DNA of 64,000 bases from Cucumis sativus (GCF_000004075.3 NC_026655.2:10708723-10772722), one strand, 5' to 3'; shown: positions 26,101 through 35,830, numbered from the stretch's first letter. Numbers and translations: made by a program. Notes: generated by a model from the sequence alone, not told the origin.

Positions 26101-29100
26101 GGTGACATCGAAATCATAAAAGAAAGCTTCACTACACCACTAACTAAGATAGCGAAGCAGGAGGTAAAGGTAGATCTGGTGGAAGCAAACTTGCCCCAAA
26201 GGCGAACGAAAGACGGATTCGACCCCAAGGCTTACAAATTGATGGCGAAAGCAGGTTATGACTTCACAGCTCACACCGAGTTTAAAAGCTTGGAAATTCA
26301 TGACCGACCTGAGCTCTCCTCAACTCAAAAGAAGCTTCTACGGGAAGGACATTCTATACCCGTGTCGAGAAAAGGACTCGGATACAAGTCGCCAGAACCG
26401 ATCCGTATAACTAAAAAGGGGAAGGAAAAAGTGGTTGACATCAATCATATAACTATAGAGGAGGATGACAATACTGACGTAAAAGAAGGTGATAATCAGA
26501 GAATCTCAGTATTTGATCGAATTAGACCATCTGTTGCACGTCCCGTAGTATTTGAAAGGCTAAGCATGACAGAGGCAGAAAGAGAAAGGCTCCAGTCAGT
26601 ACCAAGCCTTGAGAGACATTCGGTCTTTCGAAGGCTAACTACGACTCCCATAAAGGAAGAAAGCACATGCCATGCCTTGACAACTACAAGACCATCAGCC
26701 TTTGAAAGGCTAGGTGTGTCTAAAAAGAAAAATGTACAAGCACCCCGTGCTCCGATTTTTAATCATCTCGGGGATAAAGGATCACACGACAACATTGATT
26801 CCAACATAGATACAAAGAAGAAGGAACCAATGTCTCGTGTGAAAGTTTGGCGTCGAATTAAGCATACAGATGTCGAGAATTATCGTAGTAAGAAGTTTCC
26901 TTGCGAGACAAAGGAAAATGGAGAAATTCATAGCAACGTTCCTTCTCGCATGAAAAGAAAAACTTTTGTTACTCTCAATACAAGTCAAGGTTCGTTAAAG
27001 GTAAAAAGACATGATGTTATACTAACGAATCCTGAAAAAGAAGGGTCGGAACAAGGGGAAGGTGAAACTTCATGTCATCACATCACCATTATTGAGGAAT
27101 CAGAGACTGGAACTCATGAAGAAGACGCAGAAAATGCCCCACAAAGTTTAGAGGATGGTGGTCAATCTACTGTAGACGAGCTAAAAGAGGTGAACCTTGG
27201 TACAATAGAGGAACCACGTCCGACTTTCATTAGTGCGTCCCTCTCTAACGAAGAGGTGGATAAATATATGAGTTTGCTCACCGAATACAGGGACATCTTT
27301 GCGTGGTCGTACAAGGAGATGCCAGGACTTGACCCAAAAGTAGCAGTCCATCATCTTGCAATTAAACCCGGATATCGACCGATTAAACAAGCACAACGAC
27401 GTTTTCGACCGGAGCTTATCCCTCAAATCGAGGTGGAAGTCAACAAGTTGATCGAAGCAGGATTCATTCGCGAGGTCAAATATCCAACGTGGATAGCAAA
27501 CATTGTCCCTGTTAGAAAAAAAAATGGACAACTTCGCGTTTGTGTAGACTTTCGCGATCTGAATAATGCATGCCCTAAAGATGATTTTCCCTTGCCCATC
27601 ACCGAAATCATGGTTGATGCAACTACTGGACACGAGGCGTTGTCGTTTATGGATGGGTCGTCTGGATATAATCAAATACGGATGGCCCTCTCAGATGAAG
27701 AAATGACAGCTTTCAGAACTCCAAAGGGAATATACTGTTACAAGGTGATGCCCTTTGGATTGAAAAATGTCGGCGCTACTTATCAACGTGCCATGCAGAA
27801 AGTGTTTGATGATATGTTGCACAGGTATGTTGAATGTTATGTTGATGATCTTGTAGTCAAAACAAAGAGACGACAAGACCATTTGAAGGATCTAAAAGTC
27901 GTGTTTGATCGCTTGCGAAAATATCAGCTAAGGATGAACCCTCTCAAGTGTGCGTTTGGTGTAACTTCAGGAAAATTTCTTGGCTTCATTGTAAGGCATC
28001 GAGGGATCGAAATAGACCAGTCCAAGATTGATGCCATTCAGAAGATGTCAAGACCTAAAAGTTTGCATGACCTAAGAAGTCTCCAAGGACGATTGGCTTA
28101 CATCCGAAGGTTCATCTCTAACTTGGCCGGTCGGTGTCAACCTTTTCAAAAGTTGATGAGAAAAGGAGAAAATTTTGTGTGGGATGAAGCTTGTCAGAAC
28201 GCTTTTGATAGCATAAAGAAATACTTGCTTACTCCCCCAGTGCTGGGAGCTCCAGTACCTGACAAACCACTAATATTGTACATTGCTGCACAAGAAAGGT
28301 CCTTAGGAGCATTACTGGCACAAGAAGAGGTAAAGGGAAAGGAGCGTTCTCTCTACTATCTAAGCAGAACATTAATTGGGGCTGAAGTTAACTATTCTCC
28401 TATCGAAAAGATGTGTCTTGCACTTTTCTTTGCCATTGATAAGTTGAGGCATTACATGCAGGCCTTCACGGTTCATCTAGTGGCAAAAGCAGACCCTATA
28501 AAGTATGTTCTATCCAGGCCAATCATCTCTGGACGCTTAGCCAAATGGGCGGTTCTACTCCAACAATATGACATTGTCTATATTCCCCAAAAGGCGATAA
28601 AAGGACAAGCGCTAGCAGACTTTTTAGCAGACCACCCAATTCCTTCGGATTGGAAGTTATGTGATGACCTACCAGACGATGAGGTTTTCTTCACAGAAGT
28701 TATGGAACCTTGGACTATGTACTTCGATGGTGCAGCTCGAAGAAGTGGTGCGGGGGCAGGCATTGTCCTCATTTCTCCTGAGAAGCATATGTTGCCTTAT
28801 AGCTTTGCACTTTCCGAATTGTGTTCAAACAATGTGGCTGAATATCAGGCTTTGATAATTGGCCTTCAAATAGCATTAGAAATCGGAGTGTCATTCATAG
28901 AGGTCTATGGTGATTCAAAATTGATAATCAATCAACTCTCGCTTCAATATGACGTGAAACATGAAGACTTGAAGCCATATTTTGCTTATGCTCGACAATT
29001 GATGGAAAAGTTTGATAATGTGATGTTAGAACATGTCCCTAGAGTAGAAAATAAGAGAGCGGATGCATTGGCAAATTTAGCCACGGCCTTGACCATGCCA

Positions 29101-30459
29101 GATGATGTAACTCTGAACATACCACTTTGTCAACGATGGATTATACCCCCAGTTAGGCCTGAATGTCAGGAAGTGAACATGGCAACATCCTATTTGATTG
29201 ATGAAGAAGATTGGCGTCAACCCATCATAGAGTATCTTGAACATGGAAAGCTTCCAAAGGATTCTCGTCATAAAATTGAGATACGAAGAAGGGCAGCACA
29301 CTTCATTTATTACAAGGGAACTTTATATCGCCGTTCTCTTGAAGGGCTCTTCCTTCGATGTCTCGGAAAGGAAGATTCGGTAAAAGCTCTAAAGGAAGTA
29401 CATGCAGGTGTTTGTGGAGCACATCAATCGGGACCAAAGCTTCAATTCCAGCTAAGAAGAATGGGCTACTACTGGCCTAAGATGATCCAAGATTCAATAG
29501 ACTATGTGAAGAAGTGTGAGCCTTGTCAATACCATGCAAACTTCATACACCAACCTCCAGAACCTCTTCATCCAACTGTGGCTTCTTGGCCTTTTGAGGC
29601 TTGGGGACTCGATCTGGTTGGCCCCATTACACCAAAATCATCAGCAGGACATTCTTATATCTTAGCAGCAACAGACTATTTTTCAAGATGGGCTGAGGCC
29701 ATTTCCTTGAGAGAAGCCAAGAAGGAGAACGTGGCAGACTTTATTCGAACACACATCATCTATCGATACGGTATTCCACATCGAATCGTGACGGATAATG
29801 GAAAGCAATTCTCCAATAGTATGATGGACAAGTTATGTGAAAAATTCAAATTCAAGCAATATAAGTCATCCATGTACAACGCAGCTGCGAATGGACTAGC
29901 AGAAGCATTCAACAAAACATTGTGTAATCTTTTAAAGAAAATTGTCTCCAAGTCAAAGAGGGATTGGCAAGAAAAGATCGGCGAGGCATTATGGGCTTAT
30001 CGGACGACTCATCGCACCCCTACAGGGGTTACACCATATTCGCTTGTTTACGGTGTGGAGGCTGTCCTTCCTCTCGAAAGGGAAATTCCGTCACTAAGAA
30101 TGGCAGTACAAGAGGGATTGACTACCGAAGATAATGTGAAGTTACGTCTTCAAGAATTAGAAGCACTTGACGAAAAGCGATTAGAGGCTCAGCAAGCATT
30201 GGAATGTTATCAAGCGAGAATGTCCAAAGCTTTTGATAAACACGTTAAACCTCGCTCCTTTCAAGTCGGTGATCTAGTACTTGCCGTAAGGAGACCGATC
30301 ATCACAACAAGGCATACAGGAAATAAGTTCACACCTAAATGGGATGGACCCTACATTGTTAAAGAAGTTTATACAAATGGCGCATACAAGATCGTTGATC
30401 AAGACGGACTACGAATTGGCCCAATCAATGGTAAATTTCTTAAAAAATTTTATGCTTAA
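23164..30459 (+). CDS. Gag-Pol polyprotein of the Tat element
   Basis: One uninterrupted 2,431-residue frame runs from the first ATG after the primer site (MASKKAASK) to TAA. Residues 90-125 look coiled-coil. Gag capsid-like sequence (FQQFDGKGNPKQHVAHF) starts near 210. A CX2HX4HX4C knuckle (C at ~477, YCKYHRVISHPVEKC) ends gag. Protease has IDNGSAVNIM (catalytic Asp ~766). RT has FRDLNNACPKDDFPLP, MPFGLKN and the active-site YVDD (~1559). RNase H follows near 1690-1800. A second, cellular-like RNase H is at ~1850-1975 (MYFDGAARRSGAGAG, EYQAL, YGDSKL, RADALANLA). Integrase has its HHCC zinc site (~2080), catalytic Asp in WGLDLVGP and VTDNGKQF, and Glu in NGLAEAFNKT. All catalytic residues are present. 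The products copy the element's RNA in cytoplasmic particles and insert the cDNA into nuclear DNA. Confidence 0.95.
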   Translation: MASKKAASKSSAASDTYTGPITRSRSKGIIQGQDQGSAIAQSILKQLMESPKAGIVIKENPLYNDYDSASSRSLKEAHPDVMSVMMADVAVETAMAEMERKINLLMKVVDERDHEIAALKEQMQTRETAESSQTPVVKVDDKGKNVVQENQPQQQSTSVASLSVQQLQDMITNSIRAQYGGPSQTSFMYSKPYTKRIDNLRMPLGYQPPKFQQFDGKGNPKQHVAHFVETCENAGSRGDQLVRQFVRSLKGNAFEWYTDLEPESIESWEQLEKEFLNRFYSTRRTVSMMELTNTKQRKGEPVIDYINRWRALSLDCKDRLTELSAVEMCTQGMHWGLLYILQGIKPRTFEELATRAHDMELSIASRGTKDFLVPEVKKDKKEMKGAEKIVKSTSKESMVVNTTPLKFSKGKEARVEKKDDGSERRRLTLKERQEKVYPFPDSDIADMLEQLLEKQLIQLPECKRPEQAGKVDDPNYCKYHRVISHPVEKCFVLKELILRLAREKRIELDLEEVAQTNHAEVTIMSEASSSRLIFEQRKSLVQFGTFEPIVVQFFQEISYEDPQGEKRPIEEDDEGWIVVTHRKKRQSIPTQRESRSYQNYRRGNKTQKNKKKKKTHKLKLVHNEDMNFSRPQRLVTLADFLPKSFLCDHQDEDPEVVACHAINTTEEEIIPPRSLEGEGVSKDLSRFNVEDLLSLPQETKTILIDALLNSRASSSSTPTMTYESGSYCMSIDFSDEDLLLGSKLHNRPLYVSGYVREQRVDRILIDNGSAVNIMPKSTMWQLGILMDELSNSKLVIQGFNQGSQRAIGMIRLELIIGDLKASALFHVIDSRTTYKLLLGRPWIHGNGVVTSTLHQCFKFYQDGVKKVEADSNPFSEAESHFADAKFYSKNNNILEVLPAETPLTKGEDNSQLKSLATTEPHESARTFNSGKGEAYTSSTKGMILKDENAANTPVLRYVPLSRRKKGESPFMESPKGLKVGDIEIIKESFTTPLTKIAKQEVKVDLVEANLPQRRTKDGFDPKAYKLMAKAGYDFTAHTEFKSLEIHDRPELSSTQKKLLREGHSIPVSRKGLGYKSPEPIRITKKGKEKVVDINHITIEEDDNTDVKEGDNQRISVFDRIRPSVARPVVFERLSMTEAERERLQSVPSLERHSVFRRLTTTPIKEESTCHALTTTRPSAFERLGVSKKKNVQAPRAPIFNHLGDKGSHDNIDSNIDTKKKEPMSRVKVWRRIKHTDVENYRSKKFPCETKENGEIHSNVPSRMKRKTFVTLNTSQGSLKVKRHDVILTNPEKEGSEQGEGETSCHHITIIEESETGTHEEDAENAPQSLEDGGQSTVDELKEVNLGTIEEPRPTFISASLSNEEVDKYMSLLTEYRDIFAWSYKEMPGLDPKVAVHHLAIKPGYRPIKQAQRRFRPELIPQIEVEVNKLIEAGFIREVKYPTWIANIVPVRKKNGQLRVCVDFRDLNNACPKDDFPLPITEIMVDATTGHEALSFMDGSSGYNQIRMALSDEEMTAFRTPKGIYCYKVMPFGLKNVGATYQRAMQKVFDDMLHRYVECYVDDLVVKTKRRQDHLKDLKVVFDRLRKYQLRMNPLKCAFGVTSGKFLGFIVRHRGIEIDQSKIDAIQKMSRPKSLHDLRSLQGRLAYIRRFISNLAGRCQPFQKLMRKGENFVWDEACQNAFDSIKKYLLTPPVLGAPVPDKPLILYIAAQERSLGALLAQEEVKGKERSLYYLSRTLIGAEVNYSPIEKMCLALFFAIDKLRHYMQAFTVHLVAKADPIKYVLSRPIISGRLAKWAVLLQQYDIVYIPQKAIKGQALADFLADHPIPSDWKLCDDLPDDEVFFTEVMEPWTMYFDGAARRSGAGAGIVLISPEKHMLPYSFALSELCSNNVAEYQALIIGLQIALEIGVSFIEVYGDSKLIINQLSLQYDVKHEDLKPYFAYARQLMEKFDNVMLEHVPRVENKRADALANLATALTMPDDVTLNIPLCQRWIIPPVRPECQEVNMATSYLIDEEDWRQPIIEYLEHGKLPKDSRHKIEIRRRAAHFIYYKGTLYRRSLEGLFLRCLGKEDSVKALKEVHAGVCGAHQSGPKLQFQLRRMGYYWPKMIQDSIDYVKKCEPCQYHANFIHQPPEPLHPTVASWPFEAWGLDLVGPITPKSSAGHSYILAATDYFSRWAEAISLREAKKENVADFIRTHIIYRYGIPHRIVTDNGKQFSNSMMDKLCEKFKFKQYKSSMYNAAANGLAEAFNKTLCNLLKKIVSKSKRDWQEKIGEALWAYRTTHRTPTGVTPYSLVYGVEAVLPLEREIPSLRMAVQEGLTTEDNVKLRLQELEALDEKRLEAQQALECYQARMSKAFDKHVKPRSFQVGDLVLAVRRPIITTRHTGNKFTPKWDGPYIVKEVYTNGAYKIVDQDGLRIGPINGKFLKKFYA

Positions 30460-30485
30460 TTTTGTTAGGTAAAAAAAAAAAAAAA

Positions 30486-30720
30486 GTTGAACTACGTTAT
30501 GACTTGATCCCTATATTATAAAGGGTACGTAGGCAGCTTAAGGAAAACCTTAAGCCCAGTCCAGCAAAAAAAAAAGTTGAACTACGTTATGACTTGATCC
30601 CTACATTATAAAGGGTACGTAGGCAACTTAAAGAAAACTTTAAGTTCAGTCCACCATTATAAAAAAAAAAAAAAAAAACCTTGAACTACGTCGTGAGTTA
30701 ATTCTTTTCTTCAAAGGGTG
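30486..30720 (+). repeat. 90-bp direct repeats just after pol
   Basis: Two near-identical copies begin gttgaactacgttatgac at 30486 and 30576 (period 90), each with gggtacgtaggca. A partial third copy begins ttgaactacg at 30681. A-runs separate the copies. A related block ending in tacgtaggca is a recurrent landmark downstream of pol in Tat-type plant elements, so it is probably functional or at least conserved. Confidence 0.85.
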
Positions 30721-31149
30721 TTCATCTCTACTAAGGAATCATAACAAATTGGGGGCAAATCCCTAAATTCAAGATGTTCATCTCTAGTAACAATGAGATG
30801 AAATAAATTGAAGATGTACAAACTCCGTGCAAAGACTATGTACAAGTTGAGTGCATGTAAAAAAAAAAAAAAATCTCAAAATCAAGCTCAAAGGCTTCAT
30901 TAATGATCCCTCATATTCAAGCATAAAGGTTTCATTGATGATTCCTTATATTCAAGTTTGAAGGCTTCATCGATGCTGCAGCTCCAGCTCTTTGAGAGGA
31001 TAACGATGGTACAATTTCGATAGGACGACGATCGGGCAGCTCTGCCTTCGCCTCTCCAAGATGAAAACGACAGTGTACATCGTTTCTGCCTCTTGAAGAA
31101 GATGCATACAATGCTAAAGCTTTAACCTCTGCTTCATCTTCAGCTTATT

Positions 31150-32400
31150 GCAACCGAAGAGGATTCATCTTCATCTTCTTCTAAGTGTTGCAATCGAAGA
31201 TGATTCATCTTCATCTGCTCTAAGGTGTCGCAAGTGAGAGGATTCATCTTTGTCTTCCTCCATGTGTTACAACCGAGATGATTCATCTTCATCTTCACCT
31301 AGGAGTCGCAATCGAGAAGATTCATTTTCATCTTCTCTCAGGTGTAACAACCGAAGATGATTCCTCTTCATCTGCTCTAAGGTGTCGCAAGTGAGAGGAT
31401 TCATCTTTGTCTTCTCCTATGTGTTGCAACCGAGAGGATTCATCTTCATCTTCTCCTAAGAATTGCAACTGAGAAGATTCATCGTCATGTTCTCCTAAGA
31501 GTCGCAACCGAGAAGATTCACCTTCATCTTCTTTCAGGTGTCGCAACCAAAGAAGATTCATCTTTATCTTCTTCCAGGTGCTGCAACCAAAGAGGATTCA
31601 TCTTCATCTTCTTTCATATGACGTAGCTGGAAGGATTCACCTTCATCTTCTTCTAGGTGCTACAACCGAGAGGATTCATCTTCATCTTCTCCTAGGAATT
31701 GCAACTGAGAAGATTCATCTTCATCTTCTCCTAAGAGTCGCAACCGAGAAGATTCACCTTCATCTTCTTTCAGGTGTCGCAACCAAAGAAGATTCATCTT
31801 CATCTTCTTTTAGGAGTTGCAACCAAAGAGGATTCATCTTCATCTTCTTTCATATGTCGTAGCTGGAAGGATTCACCTTCATCTTCTTCTAGGTGCTACA
31901 ATCAAAGAGGATTCATCTTCATCTTCTCTTATATGTCATAGCTGAGAAGATTCATCTTCATCTTCTCCCAGGTGCTACAATCGAAAATGATTCATCTTCT
32001 CTCATATGTCATAGCCGAGAGGATTCATCTTCATCTTCTCCCATATGTCCGAGAGGATTTATCTTCATCTTCTCCCAGGTGCTGCAATTGAATAGGATTC
32101 ATCTTCATCTCCTCCCATATGTCATAGTCGAGAGGATTCATCTTCATCTTCTCTCATATGTCATAGCTGAGAGGATTCATCTTCATCTTCTTCCAAGTGC
32201 TGCAACTGAAGAGAATTCATCTTCATCTCCTCCCATATGTCATAGCCGAGAGGATTCATCTTCATCTTCTCCTATATGTCGTAGCTGAGAGTATTCATCT
32301 TTATCATCTAAAAGGTGTCGCAACCCGGTCGATGGAATTCATTTTCATCAGCTCTAAGGTGTCGCAAGCTAGATGATTCATCTTCATCTTCTCCCTGGTA
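31150..32400. repeat. 39-bp minisatellite array, about 32 copies
   Basis: The core gattcatcttcatcttct recurs every 39 bp, joined by variable spacers such as cctaggtgctgcaaccgaga. Because 39 is a multiple of three, long open frames appear on both strands (a 13-residue repeat RIHLHLL... on plus, DESS... on minus). I regard these as by-products of the array, not genes. It lies in the 3' non-coding region of the Tat element. Confidence 0.9.
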
Positions 32401-32404
32401 CCAC

Positions 32405-32655
32405 AACCAAGAAAGAAAGAAAAAAAAAGGAGAAGCAAGAAGAAGAAAGAAGAAAATGATGAAGAAGAAAGAAGGAAAAAGAAAGAAAAAAAAAGTAAAA
32501 AGAAAGAAGAAAAAGAAGAAAAAACAAAAACAAAAAGAAAGAAAAACAAAAAAACAAAAAGAAAGAAGAAGAAGAAGAAAACAAAAAAGAAAGAAGCAAA
32601 AGAAGAAAAACAAAAAGAAAGAAGAACAAGAAGAAGAAGAAAAAAACGAAGAAGC
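32405..32655. repeat. A-rich GAA/CAA low-complexity tract
   Basis: About 250 bp almost free of T and very rich in A, mainly gaa, aag and aaac steps. It translates to Lys/Glu runs on plus and Phe/Leu runs on minus, which are not credible proteins. It separates the 39-bp and 112-bp arrays. Confidence 0.85.
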
Positions 32656-32670
32656 TCAATTGGTGATAAC

Positions 32671-33230
32671 GAAGATCGAAGCCCGACGATGACAGAATCG
32701 ATCTCTCCTACTAGGGCGATAGATCTGACGGCAAAAGCCCGATCGTCCTTAGAAGAAGCTCAGCAAAGTCATTTCTGCAAACGAAGATTGAAGCCCGACG
32801 ATGACAGAGTCGATCTCTCCTACTAGGGCGATAGATCTGACGGCAAAAGCCCGATCGTCCCTAGAAGAAGCTCAATAAAGTCATTTCTGCAAACGAAGAT
32901 TGAAGCCCGACGATGACAGAGTCAATCTCTCCTACTAGGGCGATAGATCTGACGGCAAAAGCCCGATCGTCCCTAGAAGAAGCTCAACAAAGTCATTTCT
33001 GCAAACGAAGATCGAAGCCCGACGATGACAGAGTCGATCTCTCCTACTAGGGCGATAGATCTGACGGCAAAAGCCCGATCGTCCTTAGAAGAAGCTCAAC
33101 AAAGTCATTTCTGCAAACGAAGATCGAAGCCCGACGATGACAGAGTCGATCTCTCCTACTAGGGCGATAGATCTGACGGCAGAAGCCCGATCGTCTCTAG
33201 AAGAAGCCCGACAAAGTCATTCCTGCAAAA
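32671..33230. repeat. 112-bp tandem repeat, five copies
   Basis: Copies start at 32671, 32783, 32895, 33007 and 33119, each beginning gaagat(c/t)gaagcccgacg. Spacing is exactly 112 bp in all steps and only scattered substitutions separate copies. The unit contains agggcgatagatctgacgg and ends gtcatttctgcaaac. It is more GC-rich than its surroundings and non-coding (112 is not a multiple of three). Confidence 0.95.
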
Positions 33231-34238
33231 AAAAAACGAAACAAAAACAAAACAAAAACAAAAAAAAAACGAAAAAAAAAACGAAAAAAAAAACAAAACA
33301 ACACAAAAAAACAAAACAAAAAAACAAAACAGAATAAAAAAAAAACACACACAAAGAAATAGAAAAAAAGAGAAAGGGAGAAGAAAAGTTTTCTATACCT
33401 TTCTGCTCATTGGACGAGGAATAAGTGTTGGATGAGGTATAAGTGAGTAGGATATGAGTCTATTTATAAGCCCAACAAATCCAATTCCTAAAAGGATTAG
33501 GAATGATATTTAATTATTTTTTTTAAAACAAATCCAATTCCTAAAAGGAATAGGAATGATTTTTTTTTTAAAAAAAATATATATATATATATAAGAAAAG
33601 ATAATCCAATTATCTTATTTTATTTTAAATTATTTCTTTTTTTTTTTGATAAATCTCAAGTTTAACTTTTATTGAGATATTTAAAATATTTAAAAATTTC
33701 AACATTTTTTTAAAAATATATATATATATATATATATAATATATATAAATATTCTCAATTTCAAAATTTAAGTTAAATTAACTTGCATATATGACCTCCT
33801 TTTTATCATGAATTTAAATCGGAGTCATAAATCCAACTTTACCTAAGATTGAGGACCTGATTTTTTTATCTCAAATTAAAATTGGTCATTCCAAATTCTT
33901 ATGCATCCCCAAGATAAATTAAGGTACGGTAGAAACCTTATCCTTATTTCAAAATTAAAATTTTGGTTATATTCCAAATTTTACTTAAAAAAAAATCATC
34001 ATATTAAATTTTTTTTCCCTCAAATAAAATTAAGTGGGAAATAAAACTTTGAATTTTTTTAAGGTTTGGCCATATTCCAACCCTTATTTTAAATTTAAAT
34101 CAAACTCACGTACTAAATTCATAGTTTGATTAATTTGATATGCTGAATTGAGTAAAAAAAAAAAAAAAAGGGCTCGTACTTTGACTTCAAATTTATCTTT
34201 TCCGAGATTCATTCACCCATATACGTGCATAAATCTCG
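33231..34238. other. A-rich and AT-rich 3' region of the Tat element
   Basis: 33231-33350 is aaac/aaaaac low complexity. Around 33,475-33,560 a block containing aatccaattcctaaaagga occurs twice, and attcctaaaaggaat can fold on itself. TA runs follow near 33,576-33,592 and 33,717-33,745. No open frame is meaningful. Confidence 0.7.
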
Positions 34239-34246
34239 AAAAGGGG
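34239..34246 (+). promoter_or_regulatory. Polypurine tract of the Tat element
   Basis: aaaagggg, four bases before the 3' LTR (followed by catt). This is the expected plus-strand primer position. Confidence 0.8.
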
Positions 34247-34250
34247 CATT

Positions 34251-34957
34251 TGTTGAATAAGAAATTTTGAGACCAATCACAAGTTGCCACATCATTTATT
34301 AAGTTAATGATGAAAAGTACAAATAATTAAATTTGGAACTAATTAAAATTGACACATGCTCCAAAGAGTTAAAATAAATAAATTGGTCATTCTAATAATG
34401 CCACATGTTTTCATATTAATCGTTGGATTAAGTTAATCATTTTAGTTCAATTAAATATTATTTACTTGGACTAAGTTCAATTAAGCCAAAAAATAAGCTT
34501 AATTGAGCCCAAAGACTAAATATAACCTAAGTCCATATGGTTGAGCCCATGGGTCTGGTCCATGGACCAACCAGGTTCAAAACCCATAAAGCCCACCAGT
34601 GAACTCTATAAATAGAGGAATTCTCCTCATTTGTAGGGGTTGGAAAATTTTGACTCTAGAAGATCCAGAGAGAATTCTTCCAAGAGCTAGAAGACTCCCT
34701 AACTCCTAAAGTCGACCATCCTCGAAGATTGAAGCTTCTTTAAAGATACAAGCTATACAAGCTTTCTTCCAAGACTCCAACTTCAAGAACATCACGTGCT
34801 TCGCTTCCTCTAAATCAAGCTAAAGCATCCAGTTGAGAGAGAATCAGAGGATCAAATTCTAGAGATTGAACCGCATCGCATCAAATCAACAAAAATACAA
34901 CATCAACTCCAAGTTCAAGTCCACGAATTAAATTTCTCCGGAAATCTCGTGCGAACA
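34251..34957 (+). repeat. Tat element 3' LTR
   Basis: Starts tgttgaataagaaat and ends ctcgtgcgaaca. It is about 98.6 percent identical to the 5' LTR over aligned bases, by hand count. Confidence 0.93.
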
Positions 34958-34962
34958 ATAAC
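34958..34962. repeat. Target-site duplication, right (ataac)
   Basis: Matches 22377-22381. The flanking sequence resumes as family A LTR. Confidence 0.9.
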
Positions 34963-35159
34963 GTAGTTTGGAAATATCATTTCAATAAATATTTATCAAT
35001 AATGACTTGTATAAGAACTTGAGGTCATGTCTAGCAAATCATTTTACTTGTAAAGTCTGAAATCATGCTTCATAAATAGCGTTTGAAACATGATGTTACT
35101 CACAATGCTTGTACAGATCCTTGGCCGAAAATTTCTCCTAATCCTCCTTGTTTTGAAAA

Positions 35160-35830
35160 ATTCATATTTTATCCTTAATTAATCATTTGAATAACAAAAT
35201 ATCCAAAATTTTTCTTATAATTCTAAAAAATATCAAAACAGCCAAAAACAACTCGAAAGCAGCCCATCGGTGCCCATTGACATGATGAGTGAGGCTGATC
35301 AAGTGTGCATGGCCTGGGGCCTGCTGTGTGCTAACCTCGCAAGGGGTTGCCGTGCGCGTGTGCTTAGCTTGCCGCTTACCCAGTGTCCCTCACGTTCATG
35401 GCGCGTGTGTTGGTGCTCCTCGCACCCATGTGTCGAGCTAACCTCTTAAAGCAGAGTCATGCATGCAACCCTTAAGGCAGGGTCCCCACACCCATGAATT
35501 ATTCTGTAAAATTCATTTTTTTATACTTGATTAATCCCTTGATAAAAAAATATCCAAAATTTTTCTTATAATTCTAAAAAATATCAAAACAGCCTCAAAT
35601 AGCTCGAAAACAACCTAACTGTGTCCATTGACATGATGAGTGAGGTTAGTCGCGCGCGCATGGCCTGGGGCCTGTCGTGTGCTAACCTCACAAGGGGTTA
35701 CCGTGCACATGCTTAGCTTGTCACTTACTCAGTGTCCCTCGTGTGCATGGTATGCAAGTTGGTGTTCCTCGCACCCATGTGTCGCGCTAACCTCTTAAGG
35801 CAGGGTCATGCGTGCAACCTGAAAATACGT
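35160..35830. repeat. ~351-bp tandem duplication within the family A LTR
   Basis: Two diverged copies. The block tatccaaaatttttcttata is at 35200 and 35551. Both copies contain gacatgatgagtgagg, gcatggcctggggcctg and ctcgcacccatgtgtcg. They are far more GC-rich than the surroundings. They differ by many substitutions, so this is older than the Tat insertion. Confidence 0.85.

Larger units (their letters stand above)
22382..34957 (+). mobile_element. Intact Ty3/gypsy LTR retrotransposon, Tat lineage
   Basis: The 12,576-bp element has LTRs of 711 and 707 bp with TG...CA ends. It is flanked by an exact 5-bp target duplication (ataac, 22377-22381 and 34958-34962). Order: 5' LTR, probable primer binding site, gag-protease-RT-RNase H-second RNase H-integrase in one frame, a 3.8-kb non-coding region with several tandem arrays, a polypurine tract, and the 3' LTR. 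The second RNase H domain before integrase and the long 3' region place it in the Tat group (Ogre/Retand relatives). By eye the LTRs differ at about 10 sites plus two indels, so insertion is recent and the copy may still be competent. Confidence 0.95.

Noticed and set aside
27181..27675. 164-residue minus-strand frame inside pol
   Set aside because: It is the antisense shadow of the reverse transcriptase coding sequence.
31328..32692. Several long open frames on both strands (13-residue repeats, Lys/Glu-rich or Phe-rich proteins)
   Set aside because: They arise from the 39-bp array and the A-rich tract in the 3' non-coding part of the Tat element. Openness on both strands follows from the period being a multiple of three.
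33119..33350. CRISPR-like array of regular repeats in the 112-bp region
   Set aside because: The units are contiguous tandem repeats with no spacers, in a plant retrotransposon.
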